Below, piece by piece: positions 12,697-41,109 of a DNA stretch of 64,000 bases (the first letter of the stretch is position 1; every line of letters begins with the position of its first letter). Source of the stretch: Fratercula arctica (Eukaryota; Chordata; Aves; Charadriiformes; Alcidae). The notes under the pieces are model-generated. The model was not told the origin of the DNA and did no database searches. It was given only the letters and a program-made list of their open reading frames with translations. The position numbers and the translations under genes were made by a program. The stretch lies in NCBI GenBank assembly GCA_947846985.1, contig CANTUZ010000004.1, positions 46,981,672-47,045,671 of the forward strand, given 5' to 3'.

Positions 12697-14291
12697 GCTC
12701 AGCTTTCGCTAAATATACCAATTCTTGCATTTTTAACACTGCTTATTATATATTTTTCTGTTCATCCTTAAAGTTGCCTTGGCACTGGTGAAAACCCACA
12801 GAATCAATGACATTCAAATCTCTCTTTTCAAGCAATTCCTTCTATTCTTAGATTCTGGGAAACCTTTCAAACTGTTGCAGCAGAGAAAAGCAATAGATGG
12901 CTGCCCATGCCTACTCCTCCATGGGAAGTGTGGTCACCACATGACTAAAATGATGAAAATTTTTTTTCCTGCAGCCCCATCGTAGAGGAAAAGTGCAGGT
13001 CATGAAGGCTTCTCCTTTTGGTGATACGGTGATCATATGTATGTGGTTGTATTTGTAGCGTATCTTTTTCTCTGTTCTGAAATAACGGCAAGTACCACTA
13101 GATGTCATGACTGCTTCACTGTTTGACTTTTCTCCCAGCGCTGTTGTACTGAAAGCCTTGGCTGGAGAAGGATCTTTGCAGCTTTAGCTGAAGAGCAAAA
13201 GCAAGGACCATGCAACTAAGCAAAACCAGGTTTTTGTCCTCAGGAAGAGAAAGTTGCTTCAGGATAAACCTTTCCCGAGCAAAGAATTCATACACCTCTG
13301 AAATCCTCCAGCCGGACCAGGCAGGCACAAGAAGACTCTGCAGCTTGTTCAGCCTGAAGGAAACCACCAAACCTGCAGGGCCTCCCTGACTCTGAAGCTC
13401 CAGCAGAAAGTCAGGGAGAAGAGGTTTGAAGAGGGACACAAAAAACTTGGCTGAAGGCAGGAAACAAAAGCGACTACAAGGATATTATTTTCTCCTCTGT
13501 TGTGATAATTTTGGTGTTGGAAGTTAACTTTTCTATATCTTTCTCTAGAGATGGCATTTTTGGCATTTTTATTGTTGTGGTTATTGATGCTTGCTTACTG
13601 GTCGTGGAGCTCATGAAGACCCGCCTCCCCCTACTGAAATAGTTAAGAAATAGCAAAAACATCAAGCGAACATAATTAGGCCAAACTCGGGCATTTTCTG
13701 TCAAGAGGAGCTAATTATGGTGCCAAACTGCTACAGAGTTTGGCTGTATCTCCGCCCTGTTTTAGCAACTTGTGGCAGAGAAGCAAATAATTGCAATGCA
13801 AAGTAGTGAGCATGTGAAGGTCAGGAGAAGAATATTTTTCTCAGGATATCCTGATTTCTGTCTCCTCTGGTGTCGTCCGTAGGAACCTGTTCATCCTCAG
13901 GACTTAGCACTAAGGTTACCACATCAGAAAAATACACCTTTTTCAGACAGAGATTTAAACTAATTGTCTCCCACAGACCTTCAGAGAATTTGTCTTCCTC
14001 CTCTAAAGACACTGTAGTCAGTGCACCAGCCTGTGTCATCATTATGCACATGAAAATAATAACAAAGCTGAAGATAATTAATTCATTTATTCACTCTGTT
14101 GTGACCAGTAATTGCTCCTGCAGATTCCTTTTTCACTCCAATGACAACATTTATCACAAACAAAACCAAAACTGAATTCCTGTGAAATTGTTATTAAAGC
14201 ATTCCCTGAACGGGGAAAAAAAAAAAAAAGACTAAAAACAATTTAAAAAGTTCAAAGAAAAAAATGAAGACAAAAGGGATCATCAGAAGAG

Positions 14292-14788
14292 ATCTCGACC
14301 CCAACATAAGAAGGACATGGACCTGTTGGAGTGGGTCCAGAGGAGGGCCACCAAGATTATCAGAGGGCTGGAGCACCTCTCCTATGAAGACATGCTCAGA
14401 GAGTTGGGCTGTTCAGCCTGGAGAAGAGAAGGCTCCAGGGAGACTTTATAGCAGCTTTCCAGTATCTGAAAGGTGCCTACAAGAAAGCTGGAGAGGGACT
14501 TTTTACAAGGGCATGTAGTGATAGGACAAGAGGTAATGGCTTCAAACTGGAAGAGAGTAGATTTAGATTAGATATCAGGAAGACATTTTTCTCTATGAGG
14601 TTGGTGAGACACTGGAACAGGTTGCCCAGGGAAGTTGTGGCTGGCCATCCCTGGAGGTGTTGAAGGCCAGGCTGGATGGGGCTCTGAGCAGCCTGGTCTA
14701 GTGGGAGGTGTCCCTGCCCATGGCAGGGGGGTTGGAACTAGATGATCTTTAAGGTCCCCTCCAACCCAAACCATTCTATGATTCTGTG
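14292..14788 (+). mobile_element. CR1 LINE, 5'-truncated 3' end
   Basis: This contains the end of CR1 ORF2 and its 3' UTR: the 'ggtccagaggagggccaccaag' type block near 14333, 'gagctgttcagcctggagaagagaaggctcc' type phrasing near 14404-14435, the 'ggttgcccagg' block near 14620, the 'ctggatggggctctgagcagcctg' type block near 14672-14695, and a terminus of short ATTCTATGATTCTGTG repeats at 14773-14788. CR1 elements lack a poly-A tail and end in such short repeats. The copy is only about 0.5 kb because CR1 copies are usually cut short at the 5' end. It is relatively well preserved and cannot move on its own. Confidence 0.93.
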
Positions 14789-17700
14789 AACAGACTGCAC
14801 CTTACAAAAAGCAGTGGACATGTTTGGTGGGGGTGTTCTCGCTGTGCTGAATTTGTACAATATACACCAGCCCTGCACAGCTTCAACTTTCTGTCATTTT
14901 CCACAGCATCACATCTACATTCTTGACAAGTGCCAACCGGATCCTCGCATCCCTGCCCAGCGCCAGTGCACATGTTGCTTCCAGCACCAACCAGCTACTT
15001 TTTATTGAGTTCATTTTAGACAACCCATGGATGAGGAGTGTTAATTCCCCTTGCTGTTTCCACACAGAGCAGGGAGACTCCCACATATCCACTGGGATAA
15101 CTTGCAGGCATCTTCTTGCAGCCCGGTGCTGGTGAATTTTCGTGCAAACCAGACGTGCATAGCTGGCACCTGCACAGTGCCACACTGACACCCATATAGA
15201 CCTGCTATGAGCTTTCCACATTGCTTCTCACACACCATCTGTCAGCATCCAGCCTAGTTTACACACCAGAATGGTCTTTCAGGCTTGACTTGTCTGTCTG
15301 CTCCTACTCTGCATCCAAGACAAGGATTAAACCAAGGAAAAAACTGGCTTAACTTCATCCCTAAAATGGACATGAAAGGGAAAAGTCCAGGAACTTTGTG
15401 TCTCACTACTTAAATTCTTCAGCTAAATTCATTCATTTCCTAAGCATCCTTTCCTAAAAGCTGAGTGCATTTAACAGGAAAAAGATTTAAAAGCCCACAA
15501 AAATAAATGGCACTTTTACCTTCAATAAGCTTTGGATCAGACCTCCAGTGGATAACAGAGGAAACCCACTGGAGACTCTCCCACCCACAGCTCTCCCACC
15601 TCCCTGGGAGATGACCCACCATCGGAAGCACGCAGGCACAGAGTGCTTTTCCTTAGCAAGGGGCATTTTTCGGTTCAGTGGAGTTTCTGCTTGGTTACAC
15701 CACTTCAGTGCCAACCGCAGAGGATTATTAGCTGTCTGCTCTCACACTCCACTGAAACACACAAGGACATTTACCGTCAAACAGAAATATTTGCAATATT
15801 GAAAACCACTGGGATTATTCACAGGTTTAGAATTAGACGAGCCCAAGTCCTGAAGAACGCCACAGCAAAACACTGCTCATCATACATCTGCAGGTGACAA
15901 AATATGATTTTGATTGGATATACTTGTGCAGTAATAAGAAAATCATACTTTCTGTGGTAATACACACAAAGACATTCAGAAGATAAGTTTTAAAGTGGCC
16001 AATTTCTTGGTTATTTACATCAACCTTATGACCAAACAAATTAGGGAAATATTGTATAAAGGTGAGCGAGGGTTGTAATCTGATCTCACTCATCATCTTA
16101 GTAGTCTTAATGAGTCAAAGATGACAAGTAAATTATAACATGTGAAAAGGCACATGTAGCCATGGAAGAAACCTTGAATGCATCATCTGAGAGTGCAGGA
16201 GGGCAAAGACACCAAGGGTCCTAGCTGCAGGGACCCTTGTCATCTGCTCACTGGATATCCATCCAACACCTTTATCCCCTGGATATTATTGCTGGAGCAA
16301 TGCCCTTATATCCTCTTTGTCTCCAGTTCCCCATGTCCATCTCCTGTGCACTTGCCTGTTGCCTTCAAGGTCACCCTGGTGTCCCCTTCTGATCCACACT
16401 GGCCTTCCACACTGGCCTTCTGCCATGCTGGCTCTGCTTCCTCCACGTTGGGGTGGATTGCAGAGGAGAAGGTGGACCACAGAGGAGGAGGTGGACCACG
16501 GGTTAGGAGATGGATCATGGGGGAGGAGGTGGGCCATGCCTCTCCACTGATGGACTGTAACATGAACGCAGAGTGGCATGAAGGTGTTTGAACTGCCTCA
16601 CCCATCTCAAAGCTTGGCCAGGTAGTTCCCACCCTGTTTGTCTACATCCACCTAATTTGCACAGTTTGCCTGTCATGAGATTATTTATTACAGCGGCTTT
16701 AGTCAAATTCCTCTTCTGCACTTTAAAGCAACACTTTTTTTGTCTGTCTGACTTCAAATGCAGACTAAAACCAACTGAGGCCAATAGATCTACTCATGCT
16801 TACACACTTTGCTAAATGAGCATTTTTGTTAGGCTCAGTGACACTTTCTTTTGAGGTAATACCAAATTGCAGCTCACCCAAGCCTGGTGCCAGCTGCCCT
16901 TCATGTCCAGAGGGAAAAGAAACTCAGCCCATAATTTATCCCAGCTGGGATATATAAAAAACAGCCAACTTTTTTTTCCTTCATGTCCTCAATATATAAC
17001 CCAGCCCTTCCTAAGTCAATCTAGCAATTCCTAGAGGAAAACACTAATACTCATATCTATAGATATCTCCTGCCCCATGTCAACCTGGAGACGCACCGTG
17101 TGAGACCCAGGCAGGCTTCTCCCCTTCCTTGTACACCCCAAGCCATGCCACTTGGACCAGCTCCTCCTCAGGACATGACGGGATGGAGCTGTATCAGAGA
17201 TGCCCTAGGTGACCATCTTCAAAACACGCAAGGTGCATTGTGTATTTTTCCTCCACTGTGTGGACTGACCTCCCCAAGCACTGCATATATTTGTCTGGAG
17301 AGTCCTTGCTCATTTCTAGAAAACCACGATGGTTTCAAACCATCTGTTTATCAACAGGGGTGACAACTAGTATTGCCAGGTGAAAATTGAGAGCTCTCGA
17401 CTCTTTCATCTTCTTGGAACTGTATCGCAAAAAACCAACCCCATGGCTGGTCAGGTTTCGTCGCAGCCCAGAAATGTTCCTTAGCAACCTGGCTGCTGGC
17501 ATCTGAGTGCATTAAACTAGACCTTCACGGGTGGTGAAGGCGGTGGCAGAACTGATACGGTGGCTAGTGCTGGATGCAGGGAGTGACCGGCTGCCTGGCA
17601 AGCAGCGCCTCCCGAGCGCAGCCATGCTTCACCATCCATCTGACGAGGAGGTAAACGACATAAATTTGAGTGCGTTGCTCTCCGTCTTACTCTGCAAAAA

Positions 17701-20700
17701 TCAGCTGCTGCATTTCTGCCATGCCCTGTCTGATTCCCAGAAAGCACCCCCCGCTCCCACCCAGGTTTCGTGGGACCTTTTCAGCTCATGAAATTCCACC
17801 TCCTCCTCTTGAGCACACCTCACTGTAGAATAAGCCCAGTAAATGTGTCGTGTCAGGGTTTTTTCTATGAATCACCTAGGTTTTTAAAAACCACATCTCA
17901 CTCAAAAATTCAAAACATCTTGCTTCTCCATCTTTGGATCTATCGGCAGCTAACACTGATTTCTTGTTCATTAGCTTCACCCCTCTCACTGGAGTTGTTC
18001 CTGCTGTGCGTGGAGGTGAGGAACTGTGGGTCATCACCCTCTGATCAGCATAAGCCTTTTACTAGATCACATTTTCCTAGCAAGTAAGCAACAGCTTGGA
18101 CTGACGTGAAGTGCTCTGTATGTTCTCTGGAGTAGATCTGAAAAAAATCTTTCTGCAACCTCCGTTGAATATTCTGAATTTGGGAAAAAAATGTATCCAT
18201 CCTTTTCCCTTTGACCGATCTCTACTAAAATTGCATTTTCTGTGCTTAGTAATGCAATACTCTGCTACAGTGTTATCAGGGTTCTCTAATGTTGAGAGAC
18301 TGGGAGGCAGGAGGGGATGCGGACTGCATTTATCTGGGGTAGGCACTCCCAGGAGGTCATGGGTCCTGCCTAAAATGGATGGGTTGAATCCATTTGGCTC
18401 CTTCCGTAGGGCTCCGCATTTGCTCAAGCTACCTGCTCACGCAGCTTTTGAGTGGGAAGTTATGTGAGACAAATCCTATTACTGATGCAGTAAAACTAGG
18501 AATAAGTTGCTCCTGGTCCTGCTATAGCTGTCTGTTTGATCAGCAAAATGGGTGCAGAGATAGATCGATAGGTGGATAAATGTATTATAGCAGACAATAT
18601 TTGTCCGTGCTTGGCCAGCCGTCTGGCTAAATAGCAATATTGATCCTGTAAATAATGACATCCCTAAAATATCTAACTTACTCCTCAAGCAGTAAATACA
18701 GGCCTTAGGGCACGAATTCCTCCACTGAATGTTTCTTGGGAAAGACAGCCATCCACCGCAGAGTGACTGCATAATGTGCACTCTCTCTCACACTGGTTCT
18801 ACCTTATGTATTTCTCTTCAATTAGTGAAATGAAGACTAGAAATGTATCAGGTTTCTTTCCCCTCTCATTTGCTGAATATTCTGTTTGGAGCTTCGAGTA
18901 TTATTTAATCCAGAAATGTTCAAGTTTTCTAAATGGTCATTGACCCAATGAAGCTTATTTGTTACTTTATAGCCAAAACGTTCCCACTCTGGAACTAGAG
19001 CTACAAGAGCTCACATTAAGCACTTAGTGATTGCACCACTTTTATGAAGCTGAGTATAAGAGCTGTGTTAAAACACAGAATGCATACAGAAATGGCATAT
19101 GATCCCTCACATGAAGTGCTGCCTGTCTGGCAGCTTAAAAATATGTCCATCTGACTTCCAGAAAAGAAAAGTCATGTCAGCAAAAACACGCAGTGCAGAC
19201 CTCAAAACCCTGGCCAGAGTCAAAATGGGTTGCTTGAGCTCTCAAACAAGGATGGGAATAAACTTCCTCGTAAATGATAAACCACAACCACGGTCATGCA
19301 GTGGATCATATCCTGAAGCCACCTGACTATCTCGGTAGAGAGAAATGATAGATCGCTGTTTGCTCTTCAATTATACAAGATTTTTGTACATTAGTTGCGA
19401 GCTGCTGGATTTGACTCCTCACTGACCTGGTCCAGCCCTCACTAAAAGTAAGGAAGAGAATGATAATCTCCCCTTCAAAAAACAACTCATGTAAGGATTA
19501 AAGGAAGGCAAGACTGTCTTTTTTGTCAGCAAGGAGCTAAGGTAGTGAGAAAAGCATGACAGTGTACCGTCTAGATTTACAGCGGAGTTTTTCAATGTGA
19601 TCTGTCATTGCCAAATCCATTACATTGGGATTAAACTCTACAGGTTATTAAATACTGATTACAAGAAGACAGTGCACTGTGGCAGGCAAATAACTTACAA
19701 GTTACTGAAATTAAGGCTTTGAAAATGTTTTAAGGGAATTAATGTTTAATTAATGATTTTGATCTATAAGGCATTCCAGTAATAGCTTCAGTAAGAGATT
19801 ACACAAACCTGTGAGACATTCGTAAGTATAAAGGATATTTGACATTAGCAGTTTTTTAAATTAACCCTGCATTGGAAGACCACCACGAGGGAATTTGGTG
19901 TACAATTAAAGGACCATTCCAGTTAGCAGGCTCTTCATCTTCTGTGATTTTTTTTGCATCATCAAATTTATGTGCACATATTTTTAACAATACAGCATGA
20001 GATGAACGTGATTTAGAATATTCCTAATTCAACACCCCAGGTTAACTTGGATATTAAACTGCAGGGAGATTTACGGATATGAGGTGGTTGGCTTAGTAGT
20101 CGCTTTTTTTCTTCCCCTGAATTTCATCTTTCTGCTATTGACTTCCAGAAACAACATAAATCAGCAGCAGCATTTAACTTCCCAACATGATTGATGATCT
20201 ATGTTAGAAAACTTATTTTACACTAAGACATTCTTGTAAAAAGTCTTCTCTTTTTTCATTAAAAAAGGTTTATGTGATTTCTTATAGTCAAAGCCAAGTC
20301 ACTGATCCTTCTCTGTTTTGCTCACTACGTTTACCTCAATGATCTGACATTATTTTCACAAGGTTGTAAATGTAATTAAGGGGGTTTAAAAGATGATTGT
20401 GTCAGTACCTATAAAAATACAAACAGGAAAGTCTACTGAACTGAAAACAATAAACAGGTGGTATCAGTTTTCCTACAGAGATGATGTTACAAAGACTCTT
20501 CTACAGAAAAATTTTCATTAGGGAATTTCATGGTAATTTAGAGTGCCCTGACAGGAGATAAATCCCACACGAGATTCAAGACATCTAAATAGCTGATCTG
20601 TCAAGTTCTGTAATTATGTAGGGGGTTTTTAACAGTTCAGATCCTGGTGAGATATAAGGATGATACAACTCTCGTTAAAGTTGAAATTAATACACTTTAG

Positions 20701-22056
20701 AAGTTCAGTACCAAAAAAAAATGGCAGTTTAGTCGACTTTAAGTTCATCTTCAAGCTGAAATGCGTAATCTTTTTGATAATGTACTGAGTAAAAATTGCA
20801 AAGAAGTTTTGGAGGCTTCACGAGGCTTGATAAATTTGAAAGATAACTTTGAAAATGAGGACTTCTTTCCTTTTCCTCCTGTTTTCCCGGTGCAGCTGGA
20901 CCAAAGCCAATGTCACTACACGATTTTTTGGTTAAAACCACCTGAATTAAAAGTTTGTCCAGACTTAACTAACTTTATCTGGAAAAGTAATGGGAAGGTT
21001 TTTCCCTGGTTACAAGATGGATCTGGATATTTAAAAGATATTAATACTTGTTACAGCTTACTAATATTCATTATAGCTAATTTTTCTCACCGGTTAAAAT
21101 GTGCTCATTTTCTCCCTATCCCTGGCTATAATTGTTTAGTTTGGTCTATGCTGTCTGCTTAATTATTTTCATCTCTTTTTATGTCACATTTCTCAGAATA
21201 ATAATTATGTCAGATCATAAATCCCATCCTACAGTGACGATAATGAAAACCTGACAGACAGTAATACTTGCTTTATAAGGTGGAACAAGGTGATTCAGTT
21301 TAACTAAACACTTAATTTCTTTCTACTTAGTTTAATTAATTCAGCTTAGTTATTTAACCTATTAACCAAAGATTAATTAAATTGAATCTGAAGCACTCTC
21401 ATTATATTTATATTGCTTATTTTTTTTGGAATGGGACTAGCGTTTCATTACCTCACTTGCTCATTAATTTTAGTGCTGCTGTTGCTCTTTCTTGAAACGT
21501 TCCGTTTTCTCCAGGGCCGAGTTAATCCATAATTCAGCGCTAATGGTAAATCAGTTGTGCGCTACCCGCTGCGCGCAGTCCACCAGGAGACGCCAGGGTT
21601 TGGGTGCAGGGGCTGGGCTGCATCGTTTCACAGTGGTTCGCAGCGGGGAACAGGACCTGCTGCGGGAATGCACCCTGAATAGCCACAACCATCCTGCCTT
21701 GGGCTTTGAAAGGACACCTCATTCCACTTGCTGTTGGTATTTTATCTTTTTTCTGTAATGCCATCTTCTAAAAATATCTCCCTGCTGTTCTTCAGTGCTG
21801 CAAGGGAGCAGGGTGGGATGGAGGTGGCAGCCCCGTTTCTAAAGGTTTCTTAAGGCTCTTTTGAAGAGCACCTTGAAAAATGGAAGTCCAAAGCAAATGC
21901 CACAGTGCAAACCAGACAAGGTGTTAAAATCAAAGTCAACAAACCCAAGCCCAAGACCTGTTGGGAGCCATCCACCAGTGTAGGTACAGCTGAACTGCCC
22001 CTATCCAGGAAAGTCATGGGTGCCTGTAGTGCCTGCCCTTATCTGAAGGTCTACCA
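14789..22056. other. Intergenic DNA without recognised genes
   Basis: AT-rich single-copy-looking sequence. The most notable open stretch is a 133-codon plus-strand frame at 20761-21162, which I do not recognise (see findings). I found no splice-site pairs or start contexts that would make a gene model credible. A CpG-poor cytosine/adenine-rich zone at 15,500-15,800 also shows no protein similarity that I can recognise. Confidence 0.45.
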
Positions 22057-23172
22057 TGGTGTACTGGGTTTGCGAGGCAAAGTTCTGGTAGCGGAGGCAA
22101 TGGGAGGCGGGGGGTTACAGGGGTGGCTTCTGTGAGAAGCTTCCCCCATGTCCGATGGAGCCAATGCCAGTTGGCTCTGCTGGCCAAGACTGAACCCATC
22201 AGTGACAGTAGTGGCATCTCTGTGATAACGTACTTAAGAGGGGGAAAAAAAGCCCTGTGCAACAGCATATTGCAGTGGGAGAGGGGAGTGAGAGTATGAG
22301 ACCAACAACTCCGCAGACACTGAGGTCAGCAAAGAAGGAGGAGGAGGAGGTGCTCCAGGAGCTGGAGTAGAGATTCCCCATGGTGAAGACCATGGTGAGG
22401 CAGGCAGGCTGCCTCCCTGCAGACCATGGAGGTCCACGGTGGAGCAGATACCCACCTGCAGCCTGCGGAGGACCCGACACCGGAGCAGGAGACTGTGATC
22501 CCGTGGGAAGCCCATGCTGGAGCAGGCTCATGGCAAGACCTGTGGAGCCACAGAGAGAGGAGCCCACGCTGGAGTAGGTCTGCTGGCAGGACTTGTGAGC
22601 CCACAGGGGACGCACACTAGAGCAGTCTGTTCCTGAAGGACTGCACACCGTGGAAGGGACCCACGCTGGAGCAGTTTGTGAAGAACTGCAGCCTGTGGGA
22701 AGGGACACACGCTGGAGAAGTTCATAGAGAACTGTTTCCCATGGGAGAGACCCCACTCTGGAGCAGGGGAAGAGTGTGAGGAGTCCTCTGCCTGAGGATA
22801 AGGAGCGGCAGAGACAACGTGAGATGAACTGATGGCAACCCCCATTCTCTGTCCCCCTGTGACAGAGGAGGTAGAGAAATTGAGAGTGAAGTTGAGCCTG
22901 GGAGGAAGGGAGGGGTTGGGGAGAAGGTGTTTTAAGATTTGGGTTTATTTCTCATTATCCTACTCTCATTTGATTGGTAATAAATTAAATTAATTTTTTT
23001 TCCCCAAGTCAAGTCTGTTTTGCCCATGACGGCAATTGGTGAGTAATCTCCCTGTCCTTATCTCAACCCACGAGCCTTCTGTTACATTTGCTCTTCCCCT
23101 GTCCTGCTGAGGAAGGGGAGTGAGAGAGCAGCTTTGGTGGGCACCTGGCGTCCAGCCAGGGTCAACCCACCA
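22057..23172 (+). mobile_element. Solo LTR of an avian endogenous retrovirus (about 1.1 kb)
   Basis: The sequence starts TGGTGTACTGGGTTTG and ends CAACCCACCACA, giving short inverted ends (TGGTG/CACCA) and overall TG...CA. It matches, from memory, a long LTR type frequent in bird genomes, including the closing 'ggcgtccagccagggtcaac' region. Inside, at least nine degenerate copies of GCTGGAGCAG are spaced roughly every 30-80 bp between 22,350 and 22,770. A polyadenylation signal AATAAA lies at 22979-22984. No gag, pol or env sequence and no second LTR adjoin it, so it is the product of recombination between two LTRs. A clean target-site duplication is not evident; CATGG and CAGGG flank the TGTACT...CACA version of the ends. 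Long minus-strand frames inside it are chance products of its internal repeats. Confidence 0.88.
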
Positions 23173-24252
23173 CACAGGGCATGCTCACCTATAAATCATT
23201 ATCTCTCCAAAAAGCATACATAATGATAATGGTGATAGTCTGGAAAAGCAAGGACCGGGGACTAGAAATACCTCTGCTGCCTGTACACTTAATTTTCATC
23301 AAACATGCTTGTGGCTAGGCAGCTAAGCAGCAGTGTAAGCAGGCTGTGTCGGTGACAGAGCAGAACCACGGCACGCCAAAGCCACGCCAGGAGGGGACAG
23401 ACTCCCTGCACTAAATGAGCCCCACACATGCTGGCAGATGAAGATGTGGATGGTCACAACAGGCCAGGGAGCATGGCAGCCTCTGAGGGAAAGGAGCAGA
23501 CCTTTCTTAAGAGACCCTTAACTCAAAATTCCATCTATTAACTCTGAAAATATGAGCTGGGGGAGTTTGCACGAAGGAAATCTGCACAAAGCCTCCAGAA
23601 CTGGTCAGACACCAATTTTTTTCCAGCACTTCAGAGATTTTAATTCCATTTCTGTAGTAAGCTCTGCACCCACAGCCCAAGACCCGCTCAAAGTCCCACC
23701 CCAAGCAGGAACATCTATTGCAAAAGCCCCCGCCAGTGCTACCTGCATCCCAAGCACCCGGAGATACTTAAGAGTCAGACCCGCCACCTTCACGCTTAGA
23801 TTTAACAAGCCCCTGCTAAGCACAAAGCTGAATGAGATCACGTCTGGTCCAGGGCCAGAAAGTAATGGTGCGGTAATGGTTTTATTGGCTTTTTGAGAAG
23901 GAGTCGTTTGATTTCAGAGAGAGAAGAGAGTCAACAGCAACATTCACTCCTGCTAATCTCATTTCCAGAAGCATGCTGAGTGAGAAGGCGCTTGGGCACA
24001 AAGCTTCGCTCGATCGCTCTCTGTTTATCTAGGATTACATTAGGAGCCCAAGACGCATCTGAAAACAGCCCATGGCAAGAGCGAGGGTTTTTGCAAAGGG
24101 CTTCTGCAGCATCAGGTTTGGGGGAAGAGATATTCCAGTGTTTCCAACAAGTTGTTGGCTGGATGGCAGCAAGCACAAAATGCTTCAAAACTAACAGAAT
24201 AGATGTGCAGGAAGGGGAGGATTTAGAGACATAAAAATAGCTCCTTTTTGTT

Positions 24253-24282
24253 AAAAAAAGCAAAAAAAAAGCAAAAAAAAAG
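24253..24282. repeat. A-rich simple repeat (A7-9 GC)n
   Basis: Three runs of seven to nine A are separated by GC. It is simple sequence, of interest only as a likely slippage site. Confidence 0.8.
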
Positions 24283-24555
24283 CTGTATTTAGATGCACAG
24301 GTTTTAGACATGCAAATTTAAGACAGTCTCAAGGCAAGTACTGCAGCTAACAAGTGTTGATTAGATAATTTGGTTAATTTAAAATAATATAATGCATTTA
24401 CCTTAAGCAAAAAGAAATCAAATGCAGAAGGGGGAGTTAGGGCCCTTGTAAGGGGAGAACTACAGCACAAGTTAAGTCTGACAGTGATCTGCCCCATTGT
24501 CCACAAAATAGTTACTTTAAAAACCAAATTACCACCAAATCTGGTATAACAATTC

Positions 24556-24561
24556 TTTATT
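24556..24561 (-). promoter_or_regulatory. Candidate polyadenylation signal for RPIA
   Basis: A canonical AATAAA on the minus strand, about 1.1 kb beyond the RPIA stop codon. It is the first canonical copy I noted there. Its use depends on transcript data that I do not have. Confidence 0.3.
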
Positions 24562-25290
24562 TCAGTGTCTACAACACAGAGAGGGCTTGCATTTTGAAAC
24601 CAGAACCATGCAAAGCACCTATACACCAAGAACAAGAAACTGAACGAGTGTCTCTCTCCTGCTACATGTGGAAAATTTAGGCAGGAAGACTCAGTTTTCC
24701 TGTACGTTCTGCTCTATCCTTCCACAAATCAACCAGCTGCGAGGGGTGATAATTAACCTTCATTCCAAATCAAATAATTTGCCACTGAACGGTATTCCAC
24801 GCTGCCCTGGGCTGCTCAAATATGCTTCTGTAAACTTCAGCAAGGACCCAGTTCTGCCCTCGGTTTACAAGGACAAAGTCCCAAACATCTCCAGCTACAG
24901 GAACAGACTTTAATCAGAGGTACTGAATTAACGGAGAGCAGAATTTGGCTCAAAGGATGAGAATCTCCTCCATACAGAGTCCCAGAAAAGGCCCTTATTA
25001 ATGTCCCAGACAGAGGGATGTAGAGATCACCCTAGGCTCAGAGAATTGTAATGTGCAGAGGACAACTAAGCATCCTGAACTATTAAAAAACAGTGGTATA
25101 GAAAAATAAAAGGCATAAAATACCGAACCAAAAAGGTTCCAAATAAGGCATCAGCAGGTCCTGACTGGACGCGCTCCCGTTATGTGCTTCACCCTCCCAG
25201 CCAGGGTGGTCAGGAACAATGCATTAGGATTGTATTTCTGACCTCAATCACTAAGCACTATGAGCAACCAGAAGGGTTCAAGTTCTGTTC

Positions 25291-25310
25291 AAAAAAAAAA
25301 AAAAAAAAAA
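25291..25310. repeat. A20 homopolymer
   Basis: Twenty A on the plus strand, followed by further A-rich sequence with isolated C to about 25350. It would be a T-tract in the RPIA 3' UTR if transcription extends this far. Confidence 0.9.
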
Positions 25311-25667
25311 CACCAAAAAAAACCCAAAAACAAAAACCAAAACAAAACCACAAATTAAGGAGTATTCTTTTTGGTAGGTATTTCTTACAAAATAAAATAA
25401 AAATGTTAAAGCAATTTGTTTAAATGCTTCTTTAAAAAAAGACAACATTCCTGTAAAGTAAAAATATATATATATAGAAATAGAATATAATTTTTTTTGT
25501 TTGTTTTTAAAAAAAGACATTCAGTATCACATCAGCGGATTCTGATCAACTTCCCGTCCATCTTCTTTGATAACCGCTGCTCGTTAAGGCAAAACATCAG
25601 GTTGGCACCATTACAACAGCTGAATCAAACCGGCCGAAGGCGAAACAGAGCAGGCAGCACGCTGGCA

Positions 25668-40995
<15,328 letters not shown>

Positions 40996-41062
40996 GCCGC
41001 CGCGGCCCGCCCCCGGGGGGCTCTCCCGCACGGGCTGGAGGCCTGGGCCGAGCCGGTTCCCT

Positions 41063-41099
41063 TCCTCCTCCTCCTCCTCCTCCTTCTCCTCCTCCTGCT
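41063..41099. repeat. (TCC)n microsatellite in the RPIA leader
   Basis: About twelve TCC/TTC units with one or two substitutions. It would be a GGA-rich purine tract in the RPIA 5' leader if transcription starts upstream of it. Confidence 0.85.
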
Positions 41100-41109
41100 C
41101 CGGGAGGCT

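Larger units (their letters stand above)
4931..14291. other. Intergenic DNA without recognised genes
   Basis: No reading frame here resembles a known protein, and I found no convincing set of splice-flanked exons. The longest open stretches are about 80-130 codons, scattered on both strands and unsupported. Visible structure is limited to a 15-bp tandem repeat at 9261-9300, a CA run at 12675-12696 and a few poly-T/poly-A tracts. An unannotated non-coding RNA cannot be excluded from sequence alone. Confidence 0.5.
23173..25667 (-). other. Intergenic DNA and probable RPIA 3' UTR
   Basis: The part directly left of the RPIA stop codon is presumably its 3' UTR. On the minus strand it is T-rich, including a 20-base homopolymer opposite 25291-25310. 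The first clear AATAAA on the minus strand is at 24561-24556, which would give a 3' UTR of about 1.1 kb, but an earlier variant signal in the A/T-rich zone near 25,390-25,500 is possible. An (A7-9 GC)n run lies at 24253-24282. No other coding sequence is recognised. Confidence 0.45.

Noticed and set aside
22199..22756. A 185-codon minus-strand Ser/Cys/Leu-rich frame
   Set aside because: It lies wholly inside the solo LTR and arises from its repeated GCTGGAGCAG modules.
24253..25350. CRISPR-like or tRNA-like structure among the A-rich repeats
   Set aside because: These are simple homopolymer and short-unit repeats. No spaced identical repeats or cloverleaf signals were seen, and a CRISPR array is not expected in vertebrate DNA.
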